Assembly (NCBI GenBank): GCA_964637165.1
Contig: CAZWVI010000008.1
Span: 22,595-86,594 of the forward strand
Direction: 5' to 3'
Source of the DNA: CAZWVI01 sp964637165
GTDB taxonomy: Bacteria > Planctomycetota > UBA1135
DNA: 64,000 bases
The notes beneath the pieces are model-generated. The model searched no databases, was not told the origin of the DNA, and saw only the letters and a list, made by a program, of their open reading frames with translations. The translations under genes were made by a program, and so were the position numbers. Positions 15,781-24,313 of the stretch are shown here, piece after piece (positions within the stretch are counted from its first letter, which is position 1; each line of letters starts with the position of its first letter).

Positions 15781-16624
15781 GAGACCTCCAATCACCGCCA
15801 ACAATCAATTCGTCTAGCTGTCCCTGGAAACTATAACTCCAAGACAAAGTCGAATTCTCCACATCTTTGACTAGGACGCGGTCGTACAAATTATCGCAAC
15901 TTAAGTGCCCGCAGAAGCCTTCGACGACATCACAATGCGCCAATACCATTTCAATGTCTTTGCAATCCAACACTTCGCCCTTTATTTCTTCAAGCTGGTT
16001 AAATTTCGCGCCAGGATAGCTGCCACAGTCAAAGAGTTGGCCAGCAACTTTTTCGCAAGTTAACTTTGCCGAGGGTTCAAGGGTGCGCAATGCATGGTGG
16101 CGCAATTGGCCACTCATTAATGTTCCGTAAATAAACAGTCGAGAAATTTCACAACAAACTTTTCCTTGCGCACAATCATTTAACCAAGAATTATCCAAAC
16201 CGTGCTCGACTAATCCTTGTCTCACAACTTCAAGGTAATCATTACTTGGCTCAACAAACCCCTGTGGGCTAATCGCGGTTGGATTAACTAAATGAGTATT
16301 AGCTAGGTGTAAGTCCCCTGCCGAATCTTGCACCACCACTTGGGCTCTTTGACAACAGTTTGGGGCTCCCTCTTTACGGTCAATCAACGCTAATTGGGCT
16401 TCGTCTACCTCCCATAGGACGCACGGACTGGCTGCGCCCACACTGGGCACTAAATCAAGGGCGCCACCATTTCGTCCCTTAGAAAAATAATGGAAAATTG
16501 GGGCGTAATCCAAAACTAAACCGGTGCCAACCTTTTGTGACAACGGGTTTTCACAAGCACGCTCAGAGCACCAGCGAGCCATGTCGACACCACAACTATT
16601 TGAGCCAAAGGAAAGGTATAGCAT
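15770..16624 (-). CDS. Tandem gamma-glutamylcyclotransferase-like protein
   Basis: A 284-residue protein with two copies of the GGCT/AIG2 fold. The first (residues 1-130) opens with LYLSFGSNSCGVDM and carries a Glu in IDRKEGAP at the place of the catalytic acid. The second (about 160-280) opens with LFIYGTLMSGQLRHHAL, includes GSYPGAKF and has the Glu in CDVVEGF. Single-domain relatives release 5-oxoproline from gamma-glutamyl peptides or amines. A fusion of the YxSFGSN and YGTLM subtypes in one chain is unusual. A TAAAAT hexamer (16632-16637) 7 nt before the ATG suggests a leaderless transcript. It is followed by the HD-domain gene. Confidence 0.75.
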   Translation of the reverse strand: MLYLSFGSNSCGVDMARWCSERACENPLSQKVGTGLVLDYAPIFHYFSKGRNGGALDLVPSVGAASPCVLWEVDEAQLALIDRKEGAPNCCQRAQVVVQDSAGDLHLANTHLVNPTAISPQGFVEPSNDYLEVVRQGLVEHGLDNSWLNDCAQGKVCCEISRLFIYGTLMSGQLRHHALRTLEPSAKLTCEKVAGQLFDCGSYPGAKFNQLEEIKGEVLDCKDIEMVLAHCDVVEGFCGHLSCDNLYDRVLVKDVENSTLSWSYSFQGQLDELIVGGDWRSHGQ

Positions 16625-16631
16625 TGGGGTG

Positions 16632-16637
16632 ATTTTA
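16632..16637 (-). promoter_or_regulatory. -10 box 7 nt before the GGCT-like start
   Basis: TAAAAT on the minus strand, overlapping the TAA stop of the upstream gene. No Shine-Dalgarno sequence fits in between, as for a leaderless mRNA. Confidence 0.45.
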
Positions 16638-17027
16638 CTTCATTTTGACCAACTCCCCTTCTAAAACTGTAATCCCCAAGCGTTTAGCAAAAACGGCACA
16701 CTCCCCAAGAGGTCGCTTTAGCCCTGTGACCACCACCAAATCAACATCACCGGCAATAGCAAGTTCAGCTAGATCCTTGCGCACGCGCGCCCCAATCGCA
16801 ACCGGCATTCCGGTGTAGACGCGAATATCTTTGCTTTGCGACCCGGCCAGTTCGGGTCGCTGGCATAAGTCGGAATAAAAATCGGCCACATCGGCGACCC
16901 GTGGGGTTTCTTGATCCTGGCAAGCAATCATGACGGCGAATCCAACTTCCTGTGCGATGTTTTCCACATAATAAAGACGGAACTGGCCGCGTCTGATTAC
17001 AGCTTTTCTTTGCAATCGAATCCGCAA
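16635..17027 (-). CDS. Small protein of unknown function
   Basis: Up to 130 residues. The start is uncertain: TTG at 17027, GTG at 16967 or ATG at 16931. The C-terminal half (RVRKDLAELAIAGDVDLVVV, TGLKRPLGECAVFAKRLGIT, VLEGELVKMK) has the alternating strand and helix outline of a small Rossmann-like domain. It faintly recalls the catalytic half of serine recombinases (…DLVVVxxLxRPLG…), but no catalytic Ser or Arg set can be assigned, so I do not claim that function. It is divergent from the mscS-like gene, only about 20 bases apart, and directly upstream of the GGCT-HD pair. Confidence 0.5.
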   Translation of the reverse strand: MRIRLQRKAVIRRGQFRLYYVENIAQEVGFAVMIACQDQETPRVADVADFYSDLCQRPELAGSQSKDIRVYTGMPVAIGARVRKDLAELAIAGDVDLVVVTGLKRPLGECAVFAKRLGITVLEGELVKMK

Positions 17028-17034
17028 GCGAAGT

Positions 17035-17040
17035 TATTCT
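17035..17040 (+). promoter_or_regulatory. -10 box 6 nt before the mscS-like start
   Basis: TATTCT followed by TTTTTC and the ATG at 17047. A weak TTGCAA lies 19 nt further upstream. Leaderless-type arrangement. Confidence 0.45.
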
Positions 17041-17046
17041 TTTTTC

Positions 17047-18270
17047 ATGCTTAATCTACTTAGTACTGCAACCTTGGTTTTGGCCTCCTTTCAGGGCGGT
17101 GATGACCTTGTCACCCAAGGTGCAAGCGCCGACTTGCCAGACTGGCTTCCGCACGCTGAACGCGGCGAGGCTTTATATCTGCAAAGTGCCATCATCGAGA
17201 GCAATTCTCAATTGGCTAAATTTGAAGATGGGCTGTTGTATATGGAGAAAGAAATCGCGCTGAAAAGAGCCGCGCAAGAAAATTTCTCGGCTCTCGCTGG
17301 ATCCGTCAAAGCAGCCGAGTCAAACATCGCGCGTGAACAAAAAGTTCTACTCGAAAATGAAGCGCGCCTTAATGCATTAACTTCGATTTTAAGTATTGGC
17401 AACCTCTGGCTGTGGACTCAATATCACGGTCCGCCGGTGATCGGCATATTGCTAATGTTGATAGTTGGGCTGCAGTTGGCAAAATTTGCCGGCCACGCCA
17501 TTTTGAAACGTGCCAATAAAGACGATGCGCACGGCGATGCTGAGGAACGCATTCAACGAGCCAGGACCTTAGTTCTAGTTTTTCAAAAGGCCGCCAACAT
17601 CACTCTTTGGTCAGTTTGTTTAATTGCCATCCTGGGTGAACTCGGCGTCAATACTACCGCGCTCGCCGCGACTTTGGGTTTGTTGGGAATCGCTGTTTCC
17701 CTCGGCTCCCAAGGCTTAGTCAAAGACTTTGTTTCAGGATTCTTCATGTTGCTGGAAAATCAATTGGCAATCGGCGATGTGATTTCAATTAATGGCAGCA
17801 TTTCAGGAACTGTTGAAAATTTCGGAATGCGGGTTACGGTTTTACGAGATGGCTCGGGCGCGCTTCATTTCATACCCAATGGCAGTATTTCCCGAGTCAG
17901 CAATCTAACCCATGGATACTCTAAGGCGGTATTCACCATTGGTGCAGGCTATCGCGAAGACCCCGATGAAGTGATTGAACTAATTGAAACGGTGCTCGCC
18001 AAATTCGCCGCGGAAGAACAATGGAAAGCCTTAATCCTAGATGATCCGGCGGTGCTGGGAGTTGATTCACTGGACGAGTCGGAAGTAAGTTTCAAAATTT
18101 CGATTAAGGTTGCTCCTGGCAAACAATGGGGCATTCGCCGCGAACTACTTAAGCGTTTAAAGATTGCCTTCGACTTAAACAACATTGAAATCCCCTTTCC
18201 GCAACGTGTCCACTACGCCGAAGCAGAACAGCCGGTGCCAAAAACTATTCAGCGACGGAAAAACGACTAA
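17047..18270 (+). CDS. MscS-family mechanosensitive channel
   Basis: A 407-residue protein: a signal-like N-terminus, a periplasmic part with a coiled coil (about residues 45-110), membrane segments near 120-150, 175-195 and 200-230, then the MscS pore helix and beta domain. GLLGIAVSLGSQGLVKDFVSGFFML is the conserved pore-lining TM3 region with its Gly/Ala pattern, and IGDVISINGSISGTVENFGMRVTVL is the signature of the beta domain just after it. These channels open on membrane tension to relieve osmotic downshock. The extra N-terminal domain places it with the larger YnaI/MscM-like subgroup. Its last 26 bp overlap the convergent RTX gene. Confidence 0.88.
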   Translation: MLNLLSTATLVLASFQGGDDLVTQGASADLPDWLPHAERGEALYLQSAIIESNSQLAKFEDGLLYMEKEIALKRAAQENFSALAGSVKAAESNIAREQKVLLENEARLNALTSILSIGNLWLWTQYHGPPVIGILLMLIVGLQLAKFAGHAILKRANKDDAHGDAEERIQRARTLVLVFQKAANITLWSVCLIAILGELGVNTTALAATLGLLGIAVSLGSQGLVKDFVSGFFMLLENQLAIGDVISINGSISGTVENFGMRVTVLRDGSGALHFIPNGSISRVSNLTHGYSKAVFTIGAGYREDPDEVIELIETVLAKFAAEEQWKALILDDPAVLGVDSLDESEVSFKISIKVAPGKQWGIRRELLKRLKIAFDLNNIEIPFPQRVHYAEAEQPVPKTIQRRKND

Positions 18271-19534
18271 GTTCAACTAGCTGGTCAGCAAAGCGCAGGC
18301 TTTCTATGTTGGACAAAGTGTCCACTCCGTCACGACCGCTGTGCAAATCAATTACTGTGAGCTGAGCATTAGTGCGCAGAATTTTATACTCTGAAAATTT
18401 TCCTGCGAAATTCGCTTGGTCATGGCCGGCACCGCCATTTAGGACATCGTTACCCGCGCCACCCGTCAATTGATTATCTCCAGCGTTGCCGTGCAAGTTG
18501 TTTGGCCAATCATTTGCAATTATTGAACTTGGCAAGTCGCCACTTAAACTCACGTTTAATAAATGTTGTGAGCTTTTGGTGTAACGCAGATCGGCTTCAA
18601 CACACATAAAAAAAGTGCCCACGAAGTCGCTTGGCAAAACCACCTCATAGTTCAAATATGGCGGAAAGAAATCTTCAATCAACTGGTAGCCGAGCGGATC
18701 AAGTTTGAGTAATTTCTCACGGCTGTTGGCCGCATATGCGCCAAAATGGGAAGCCCCCACGGGCAGCATGCCGTCTTCAATGGGCACCCCCTCGTAACGC
18801 AATGGACGCTCCGCCCACAAATCTAAGTAGTTGTCATAGATTGCAGCGATGTACTCATTGCGATGGTTTTCAGGTTCATCAGCGGGCCATGCAGTCCAAA
18901 TGCCACGCTCGGCGGCGGCCAGATTCGCTTGATGAATCAATTCGTCATATTTGGGAATAACTGGACGAATACCATAGTCATGCACGAAATGGAGTATTTC
19001 CTCAAAGGCGGCATCACGGGTGTCGTGGGCTAAATAATCGCGTTCCCCTTCGACCGGACATTCATTGGCGCGTAAATCCTGGCAGCCAAGTTCGAGGTCC
19101 CCGAATGAACCGCGGAAGGCGCGCTCGAGGCTGGGTTCGTCGTTGAACAAGACTAAGCATGCACGGCGTTTGGTCATTGCATTTGCGATTTGCGCTTTGT
19201 TACTTCCGAAGCGCGAACCGGGGTAGTCGGTCAAAATATGTTCCAGCACCTTGCGCGCCCGAACGATTTGTGCATCGCTCCATTGGTCTTGAGCAAGAAT
19301 ATGAATCGGCTGGCCATTGGGAGCAACTAGCTTGGTATATTTCACAAACCAACGACGAATTTTTCGGTCGGCAGTCTCGGGGATTATGACAATTCCGTTT
19401 GTCGATTCGGATGTATCAATTATCCCAATTGGCCCAGGGCCTTTAAGCAACTCTGGAACCCACCCAGTTTGGGCCGACAAACAATTACCAAGCGCCAGCA
19501 CCAACAACAGCAAACTGAACTGGTTACTCTTCAT
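18245..19534 (-). CDS. Secreted protein with C-terminal RTX calcium-binding repeats
   Basis: A 429-residue protein with a signal peptide (residues 1-21, ending CLSAQ). The central region is unrecognised but contains HDTRDAAFEEILHFVHDYGI, an HxxH with acidic neighbours that could bind metal. Residues 345-375 hold a short block of RTX nonapeptides (GNAGDNQLTGGAGNDVLNGG), which bind calcium, followed by a C-terminal DGVDTLSNIESLRFAD module often found after RTX repeats in exported proteins. The signal peptide implies Sec export first. A role in cell-surface adhesion or as an extracellular enzyme is possible but not shown. It is coupled to the upstream MAPEG gene by TAATG. Confidence 0.65.
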   Translation of the reverse strand: MKSNQFSLLLLVLALGNCLSAQTGWVPELLKGPGPIGIIDTSESTNGIVIIPETADRKIRRWFVKYTKLVAPNGQPIHILAQDQWSDAQIVRARKVLEHILTDYPGSRFGSNKAQIANAMTKRRACLVLFNDEPSLERAFRGSFGDLELGCQDLRANECPVEGERDYLAHDTRDAAFEEILHFVHDYGIRPVIPKYDELIHQANLAAAERGIWTAWPADEPENHRNEYIAAIYDNYLDLWAERPLRYEGVPIEDGMLPVGASHFGAYAANSREKLLKLDPLGYQLIEDFFPPYLNYEVVLPSDFVGTFFMCVEADLRYTKSSQHLLNVSLSGDLPSSIIANDWPNNLHGNAGDNQLTGGAGNDVLNGGAGHDQANFAGKFSEYKILRTNAQLTVIDLHSGRDGVDTLSNIESLRFADQLVELSRFSVAE

Positions 19535-19938
19535 TACAGGGCGCGAATTGCAAAGCTAACCCATGCCACGAACAAGATATTTGCGCTAGCGGCAAACATT
19601 GCAAAGCGCGATTTAACATTGTGGTTGGAAATTCTGGTGTAACTATGCAACCAGCGAAAGGCCACATAGCCCCAGGCGAGAATTACATCCAACTGGGTGG
19701 TAGTTCCCGACTGCATGATGAGAACGCACAACAGGTAGAAAAGGATTGGCATTTCAAAAACATTGCGATAGTGCTGCCGCGCCGACTGGATTGCGTTGGG
19801 CAAATCTCCATCAAACAGGCGGTACTGCTTCAACTTCACAGTGCCGCTGCGGGAAGCCTTGAGATTAACTTGCATCAAGTGGCCAGCGACTAGGCAGGAC
19901 AACAAAACCATGGCAAAAACTGGTGGAAGTAATTCCAT
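19534..19938 (-). CDS. MAPEG-family membrane protein
   Basis: A 134-residue protein with four membrane helices. RQHYRNVFEMPILFYLLCVL and RWLHSYTRISNHNVKSRF carry the MAPEG family pattern (NxxExxPxFY-like, RxxHxxxN). The family includes glutathione transferases and related eicosanoid enzymes; bacterial members are mostly of unknown substrate. TAGACT (19946-19951) 7 nt before the ATG suggests a leaderless mRNA. The RTX gene begins within its stop codon. A REP-like copy lies just upstream. Confidence 0.82.
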   Translation of the reverse strand: MELLPPVFAMVLLSCLVAGHLMQVNLKASRSGTVKLKQYRLFDGDLPNAIQSARQHYRNVFEMPILFYLLCVLIMQSGTTTQLDVILAWGYVAFRWLHSYTRISNHNVKSRFAMFAASANILFVAWVSFAIRAL

Positions 19939-19945
19939 GAAAGCT

Positions 19946-19951
19946 AGTCTA
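19946..19951 (-). promoter_or_regulatory. -10 box 7 nt before the MAPEG start
   Basis: TAGACT on the minus strand, then 7 bases and the ATG at 19938. No Shine-Dalgarno sequence. Confidence 0.45.
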
Positions 19952-19961
19952 CAGAGCTAGG

Positions 19962-19986
19962 GACTCTGACCCTAAACAGTGGGTCA
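19962..19986 (+). repeat. REP-like element copy 3
   Basis: GACTCTGACCCTA, variable AACAG, TGGGTCA: same layout as 6413-6437. It lies between two divergent start-proximal -10 boxes (19946-19951 and 20001-20006). Confidence 0.7.
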
Positions 19987-20000
19987 GCGGCCAAGGGCAG

Positions 20001-20006
20001 TAAAGT
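20001..20006 (+). promoter_or_regulatory. -10 box 6 nt before the rlmI-like start
   Basis: TAAAGT, GTGTCT and then the ATG at 20013. The GTG at 20007 is in frame but lies inside the gap. Confidence 0.4.
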
Positions 20007-20012
20007 GTGTCT

Positions 20013-21197
20013 ATGCCTGAAACAAAGCGCCTGCCAGCCGTCCACCTAGCCAAGTGGCCCCGTGGGCTGCGGGTCTTCAAAAAGGATGTCGACGATGCTC
20101 CGAGGGACATGGAGTGCGGTACCCAGGTAGAGGTTCTGGACTACAAGGGCGAGTCCTGTGGATTCGGCTTGTGGCATCCGCAATCAATGATTGCCGTGCG
20201 CATCATGCGCAAAGATGCACCAGTTGACGATGAATGGTTGATTTCACGAGTGCATAAGGCGATTGAGCGGCGTAAGGCTGCTGGCGTGGACATCAGCGCC
20301 CCATGTCGCATTCTTCACGCGGAATCAGACGACGTTCCAGCGCTGATGGTTGACCGCTTTGGCGACACCCTTAGTGCCACCCTATTTTCAGAAATCGCCA
20401 TGCCACTGTGGGATTTACTGGCGCCAGTGCTGCATGAAGCCCTTGGCACCCAACACCACAAAGCAGTACTCGACCACAAAGCCGCCCGCGCTGAAGGCTG
20501 TGCCCAAGCCGAGCAAAGCTCTGAAGAATGCCCCTCTTTAATTAAAATCACCGAGAACAATGTCCGCTACGAAGTCGATATGCGCGACGGCCACAAGACT
20601 GGCTTCTTTTGTGATCAACGCGAAAATCGGCGCCGCCTTGCCGAAGAGGTTAAGCGTTGCATCGAACGCAAAGGTAGTTGCACGGTGGCCGACATTTGCT
20701 GTTACAGCGGAGGCTTCGCATTATCCGCGGCGATGGCCGGCGCTACTAAAGTTGTCGGCGTTGATCTTGATGAAAAAGCGATTGCAGTTGCCAAACGTAA
20801 CGCAAACCTAAATCAAGCCAGTCAAATTAAATTCACCCATGCAGACGCCTTTGCTTGGTGTCGTCAAATTGCTGATAACGACCGCAAGTTTGACATCGTT
20901 GTTCTCGACCCGCCAAAATTCATTCCCAATCGCAATGCTTGGGATGAAGGAATTGCAAAATACCACGACTTGAACAAAGTTTCCGCGCCACTCCTCGAAG
21001 AGGGCGGCATGTTTTTAACTTGTTCATGCTCCGGTTTGTTGCCGGCTAATGACTTTCGTGAAAAAGTGCGCTTGGCAACTAAACGACTGGGCCGGCCACT
21101 ACGTGAAGAAGGCTTTACCGGACCTGGCCCCGATCACCCGGTACGCCTTGACTACCCTGAAGGTTCTTACCTAAAGGCACTCTGGCTACGCGGGTAA
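20013..21197 (+). CDS. rlmI: RlmI-type 23S rRNA cytosine methyltransferase
   Basis: A 394-residue class I SAM-dependent methyltransferase. The N-terminal PUA domain (about residues 5-75, with VHLAKWPRGLRVFKKDVDDA and LDYKGESCGFGLWHPQSMIA) precedes an EEHEE-like linker region, then the Rossmann core with VADICCYSGGFALSAAMAGA (SAM motif I), VVGVDLDEKAIAVAKRNA, FDIVVLDPPKF (the catalytic DPPxF) and CSCSG near residue 335. This is the RlmI/YccW architecture, which makes m5C in 23S rRNA. ATG 20013 is the likely start. Confidence 0.87.
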   Translation: MPETKRLPAVHLAKWPRGLRVFKKDVDDAPRDMECGTQVEVLDYKGESCGFGLWHPQSMIAVRIMRKDAPVDDEWLISRVHKAIERRKAAGVDISAPCRILHAESDDVPALMVDRFGDTLSATLFSEIAMPLWDLLAPVLHEALGTQHHKAVLDHKAARAEGCAQAEQSSEECPSLIKITENNVRYEVDMRDGHKTGFFCDQRENRRRLAEEVKRCIERKGSCTVADICCYSGGFALSAAMAGATKVVGVDLDEKAIAVAKRNANLNQASQIKFTHADAFAWCRQIADNDRKFDIVVLDPPKFIPNRNAWDEGIAKYHDLNKVSAPLLEEGGMFLTCSCSGLLPANDFREKVRLATKRLGRPLREEGFTGPGPDHPVRLDYPEGSYLKALWLRG

Positions 21198-21198
21198 A

Positions 21199-21531
21199 TC
21201 ACTTTTGGTTTAACCGCGCCAACTGTTGATTGCTATCCAGCAGTTGCACATCTAAAGTTGAAACCAATGTCTCGAGTGAGTCTACTCGTGAGCGAGCGGC
21301 GGAAAAATTCGCCTCAAGTTGTGATAAGTAAGTGCGAGAACTTTCCAGTTCATTTTTTGCTCTATTGAGCTCTTTTTGAACCCAACTACGACGCTTGTTA
21401 ACCTCGTCGCGAAACTCTTCACTAGCTTCAGCTAAGGCGCTTACCTTGCTGTCAGCGGAACTGCACGAGAATAAACTAGTGCTGATTAAGATGGCGAAAA
21501 CAATCGCCCGAATGCCTGTTGACCTTATCAT
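21199..21531 (-). CDS. Small coiled-coil lipoprotein
   Basis: 110 residues. A signal peptide with lipobox LFSC (Cys 23) is followed by a near-continuous heptad coiled coil (about residues 35-105: VNKRRSWVQKELNRAKNELE, LSQLEANFSAARSRVDSLET). It is anchored in a membrane by lipid and probably forms trimeric or dimeric rods in the periplasm, in the style of Lpp or of coiled-coil parts of envelope spanning machines. Function unknown. It lies 59 bases after the six-gene ABC-PDZ-FG-GAP-DUF2891 set on the same strand and may be its last member. Confidence 0.7.
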   Translation of the reverse strand: MIRSTGIRAIVFAILISTSLFSCSSADSKVSALAEASEEFRDEVNKRRSWVQKELNRAKNELESSRTYLSQLEANFSAARSRVDSLETLVSTLDVQLLDSNQQLARLNQK

Positions 21532-21589
21532 TTTTTTGGAACGGCAAAATGCCGCACCCTATTGGCGGAGGTCAAACGACCAAGTTTAG

Positions 21590-22678
21590 TTATTTTTCGA
21601 GGCCAGATTCAGTCGCCATGTAAACCGCGAAGGATGCCAACCAATGGTCGCCCTCGTAGTTTCCTGAATTCACGTATGACAGACCGCGCTCCCAATGCTT
21701 CACCAGTGAGTTATGGAGTTTGCGATAGGCTGGGTGCGCAGTCCCAAGACTTTGCAACAATCCCTGCAAACACCATGCACGCGACAAACTAAGACCAGCT
21801 AAGTGAACTAAATGTCCATCACTTTCATCACTCACAATCGCCGGTTCAAGTTGTGGCAATTCAAAGCCGGCAACCCAACTGGAAAATTCTGCAGCCGATA
21901 AAACGCGGCGCATCAGGTCGATTTCCTCTAAGCCGCTCGAAAGAAAATCCTGGCCGCTCGGCTCAAAACGCCAGCCCCAATTAGCATCTTGAGAAAACCA
22001 TGTTCGGGAGCGGGCATCAATCAAATTGATCAATTCATCGTTGCCAGTAATCTTGGCGTAGTCCCAAACATGAGTTAAAGCAAAGGCCGTATTGCGGTGC
22101 ACACCTGCCCGCACTGGCCATGTTAACTTTGGTAAGTAATCAAGAATGCGCGCAACTAAAAGTTCTTCTAGATTGCGCAAAGAATCTCGCCACTGTTGAA
22201 CTTGGGCATCGCCACTCCAACTCTCCAATTCGCCACAAAGACGCAAATACCACGCCCAACCGTACATTCGTTCATAAGATTTATTGTGCTCCTCTTCGAA
22301 ATAAGCAAGTTCTGCCTGCATAATTTCATCTGTCAAATGCTGACTAATTGTCGTTCGTGTACGCTTCGCAACATCTGCGCTGAGTAAATTTAACTTCAAC
22401 AAACGCACCAACATCCAATGGCCATGCACCGATGAATGCCAGTCGAAACTTCCATAAAAAGCGGGGTGCATTTGTTTTGGAGTGCGCGCAGAACTCGGGT
22501 CTACCTGCACCTCCGAGGGCTTATTTGGAAATTCACGTACGATGCCGTCAAGCGCCAATTCGGCAAAGGCGTCGGCTTGAGCAGAGCTGAAGGTTGGCAT
22601 GGATGTCACAGTTTGTACGTTATTTCCGGCGCAAGCGTTTAGCGCAGTAGCAGCAATGATTAGTAGGAGACGATTCAT
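21590..22678 (-). CDS. DUF2891-like lipoprotein
   Basis: A 362-residue lipoprotein (lipobox LNAC, Cys 16). HPAFYGSFDWHSSVHGHWMLVR and YGWAWYLRL, with VHRNTAFALTHVWDYAK later, are the conserved blocks of DUF2891, an all-helical family predicted to have an alpha/alpha toroid fold as in glycan-processing enzymes. The His-rich WHSSVHGHW patch is a plausible active site. No biochemical function is known for the family. The gene abuts the upstream FG-GAP gene (stop TAA ends at 22679, ATG at 22678), so it is the sixth gene of a coupled set. Confidence 0.8.
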   Translation of the reverse strand: MNRLLLIIAATALNACAGNNVQTVTSMPTFSSAQADAFAELALDGIVREFPNKPSEVQVDPSSARTPKQMHPAFYGSFDWHSSVHGHWMLVRLLKLNLLSADVAKRTRTTISQHLTDEIMQAELAYFEEEHNKSYERMYGWAWYLRLCGELESWSGDAQVQQWRDSLRNLEELLVARILDYLPKLTWPVRAGVHRNTAFALTHVWDYAKITGNDELINLIDARSRTWFSQDANWGWRFEPSGQDFLSSGLEEIDLMRRVLSAAEFSSWVAGFELPQLEPAIVSDESDGHLVHLAGLSLSRAWCLQGLLQSLGTAHPAYRKLHNSLVKHWERGLSYVNSGNYEGDHWLASFAVYMATESGLEK

Positions 22679-24313
22679 TTAACGATTCAAGAATGGCGAC
22701 CAAATGATTCCCTTTAGACTGGTGGCAGTCGGAGATGGCTTGCGAAATATCAGCACTTCATCTTTGCCATCACCATCAACATCTTTGATAGTCATAGTTT
22801 GTGGATTGTCAGAATTGGGTTTAGGGGCCGGCAATGTAGCTGATACTTTTTGGGAATCGGCCAACGATGCGAGCAAGCTAGTGCGGCCCATCGCCCACTT
22901 GCCAATCGCTTGCATATCAAATTCCACTTCTTTCGGAGACTTTAGAGCTTTGCTCAAAACTTGTTCTGATAATTTGCTAATGGCATCATTACTTTCGACA
23001 ACATCATTCCAAACTTTAATCCCGCCTAAAGAATCCATTGCCACCAAATCGGTAGCGAGACCATCGCCATCAAAGTCTGCTAAACGATAAACAGAGTGAC
23101 GAACTTCTTCAGCTTCATCCTCGGCTGCGGCAAAATCCAAAATACTCGGCAATTTTATTTTCACCGATTTACTCTGTGGCAATGGGCGCTTCTGAAATCT
23201 GCCGTCGCCGCGGCCTTTATAGGCAAGAATGTCAAATTCAATTTTCACATCCATGAAGATAAATGAGAACACTCGCGCCAAGGACAAGTCTTCAATACGC
23301 AACAGAACTAAATCAGGGATTTGGTCGTCATCAACCAGTAAGGCCGAAGCGAATAGGACGTTTCCGCGGGTTGGCATTTGGTCGCGCGGGCGGCGTAAAT
23401 CCAATCCTTGTTCGCCACCCATATAAACAATAATAGTTCCGCCCGCTAAGACGATTAAATCGAGTGCACCGTCTTGATTTAGGTCAAGCCACTCCTCCAT
23501 TACCATAAACTTAGTTAGTGCCGCGATATTCCCAGGATCAAATTTAAGTTCAGGCAACCGGTCCTGAAACTTTTCCAAGTTTACGGTCGCAGTTGGCTCA
23601 TTTGGTAAGCCATTCTCATCACTAATATACTGATTAACGGATCCCTCGCTGGTGACCAGCAAATCAGATCGACCGTCGCCACTGATGTCACTCATGTCTA
23701 TCGCGGGAATTCTTAGCGAGCGGCGCACTTTACCCAGCAAGCTATTTGGTCTCAAAGCGCCGACTTCAAGAATTAAATTTGAAGCCACCTTCAGCAATGG
23801 ACCACGCGAAAAGCCATTAGCACTTGAGCGATCTCCGAACCATAGTTCGACCTTCTCTCCGACCGGAATAATTAAATCGTTCAAGCCATCGTGGTCGATG
23901 TCACGCACAAATGAAGCCGGCCGCAAACCACGCGGCACGCCATGGCGACCACCAAGCCCATCAACAACTAACTCCCACGAAAACTGATTGCTTTGAGGGT
24001 CAAGCACCAATTTCTGAAGCTTTTGTCCATCGACTAAAACAACAAATTCATCAAGGCCATTATTTTCGCAATCAGCTACCGTCCACAGAATCGATTCTCC
24101 GCTAAATGAAATTTTAACGTCCCGATCTGGGGTGTTTAGTAATAGCTCACCTTGGCGCACTTCAATTCGCGCACAACATGAAAGATCTGGAAAATCGACC
24201 AAGGCAATGTGCTCGGGCATGGTGTCAATTACAAAATTAGCCAACCCTTGTTGGTCAAATTGAGGCCCGGACAAGGCCGACACTTGCATAATCGCACAGG
24301 CCAATAAACTCAT
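22679..24313 (-). CDS. FG-GAP/VCBS repeat exported protein B
   Basis: A 544-residue protein with a short signal peptide (MSLLACAIMQVSALS). FG-GAP/VCBS repeats with calcium-binding D-x-D-x-D-G loops are spread through it: DIDHGLNDLIIPVG, DISGDGRSDLLVTSEG, DLNQDGALDLIVLAGG, DFDGDGLATDLVAMD and DVDGDGKDEVLIFRK. Together they form an integrin-alpha-like beta propeller. These propellers serve as surface adhesion or ligand-binding domains. It overlaps the upstream paralogue by an ATGA and is followed directly by the DUF2891-like gene. Confidence 0.8.
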   Translation of the reverse strand: MSLLACAIMQVSALSGPQFDQQGLANFVIDTMPEHIALVDFPDLSCCARIEVRQGELLLNTPDRDVKISFSGESILWTVADCENNGLDEFVVLVDGQKLQKLVLDPQSNQFSWELVVDGLGGRHGVPRGLRPASFVRDIDHDGLNDLIIPVGEKVELWFGDRSSANGFSRGPLLKVASNLILEVGALRPNSLLGKVRRSLRIPAIDMSDISGDGRSDLLVTSEGSVNQYISDENGLPNEPTATVNLEKFQDRLPELKFDPGNIAALTKFMVMEEWLDLNQDGALDLIVLAGGTIIVYMGGEQGLDLRRPRDQMPTRGNVLFASALLVDDDQIPDLVLLRIEDLSLARVFSFIFMDVKIEFDILAYKGRGDGRFQKRPLPQSKSVKIKLPSILDFAAAEDEAEEVRHSVYRLADFDGDGLATDLVAMDSLGGIKVWNDVVESNDAISKLSEQVLSKALKSPKEVEFDMQAIGKWAMGRTSLLASLADSQKVSATLPAPKPNSDNPQTMTIKDVDGDGKDEVLIFRKPSPTATSLKGIIWSPFLNR

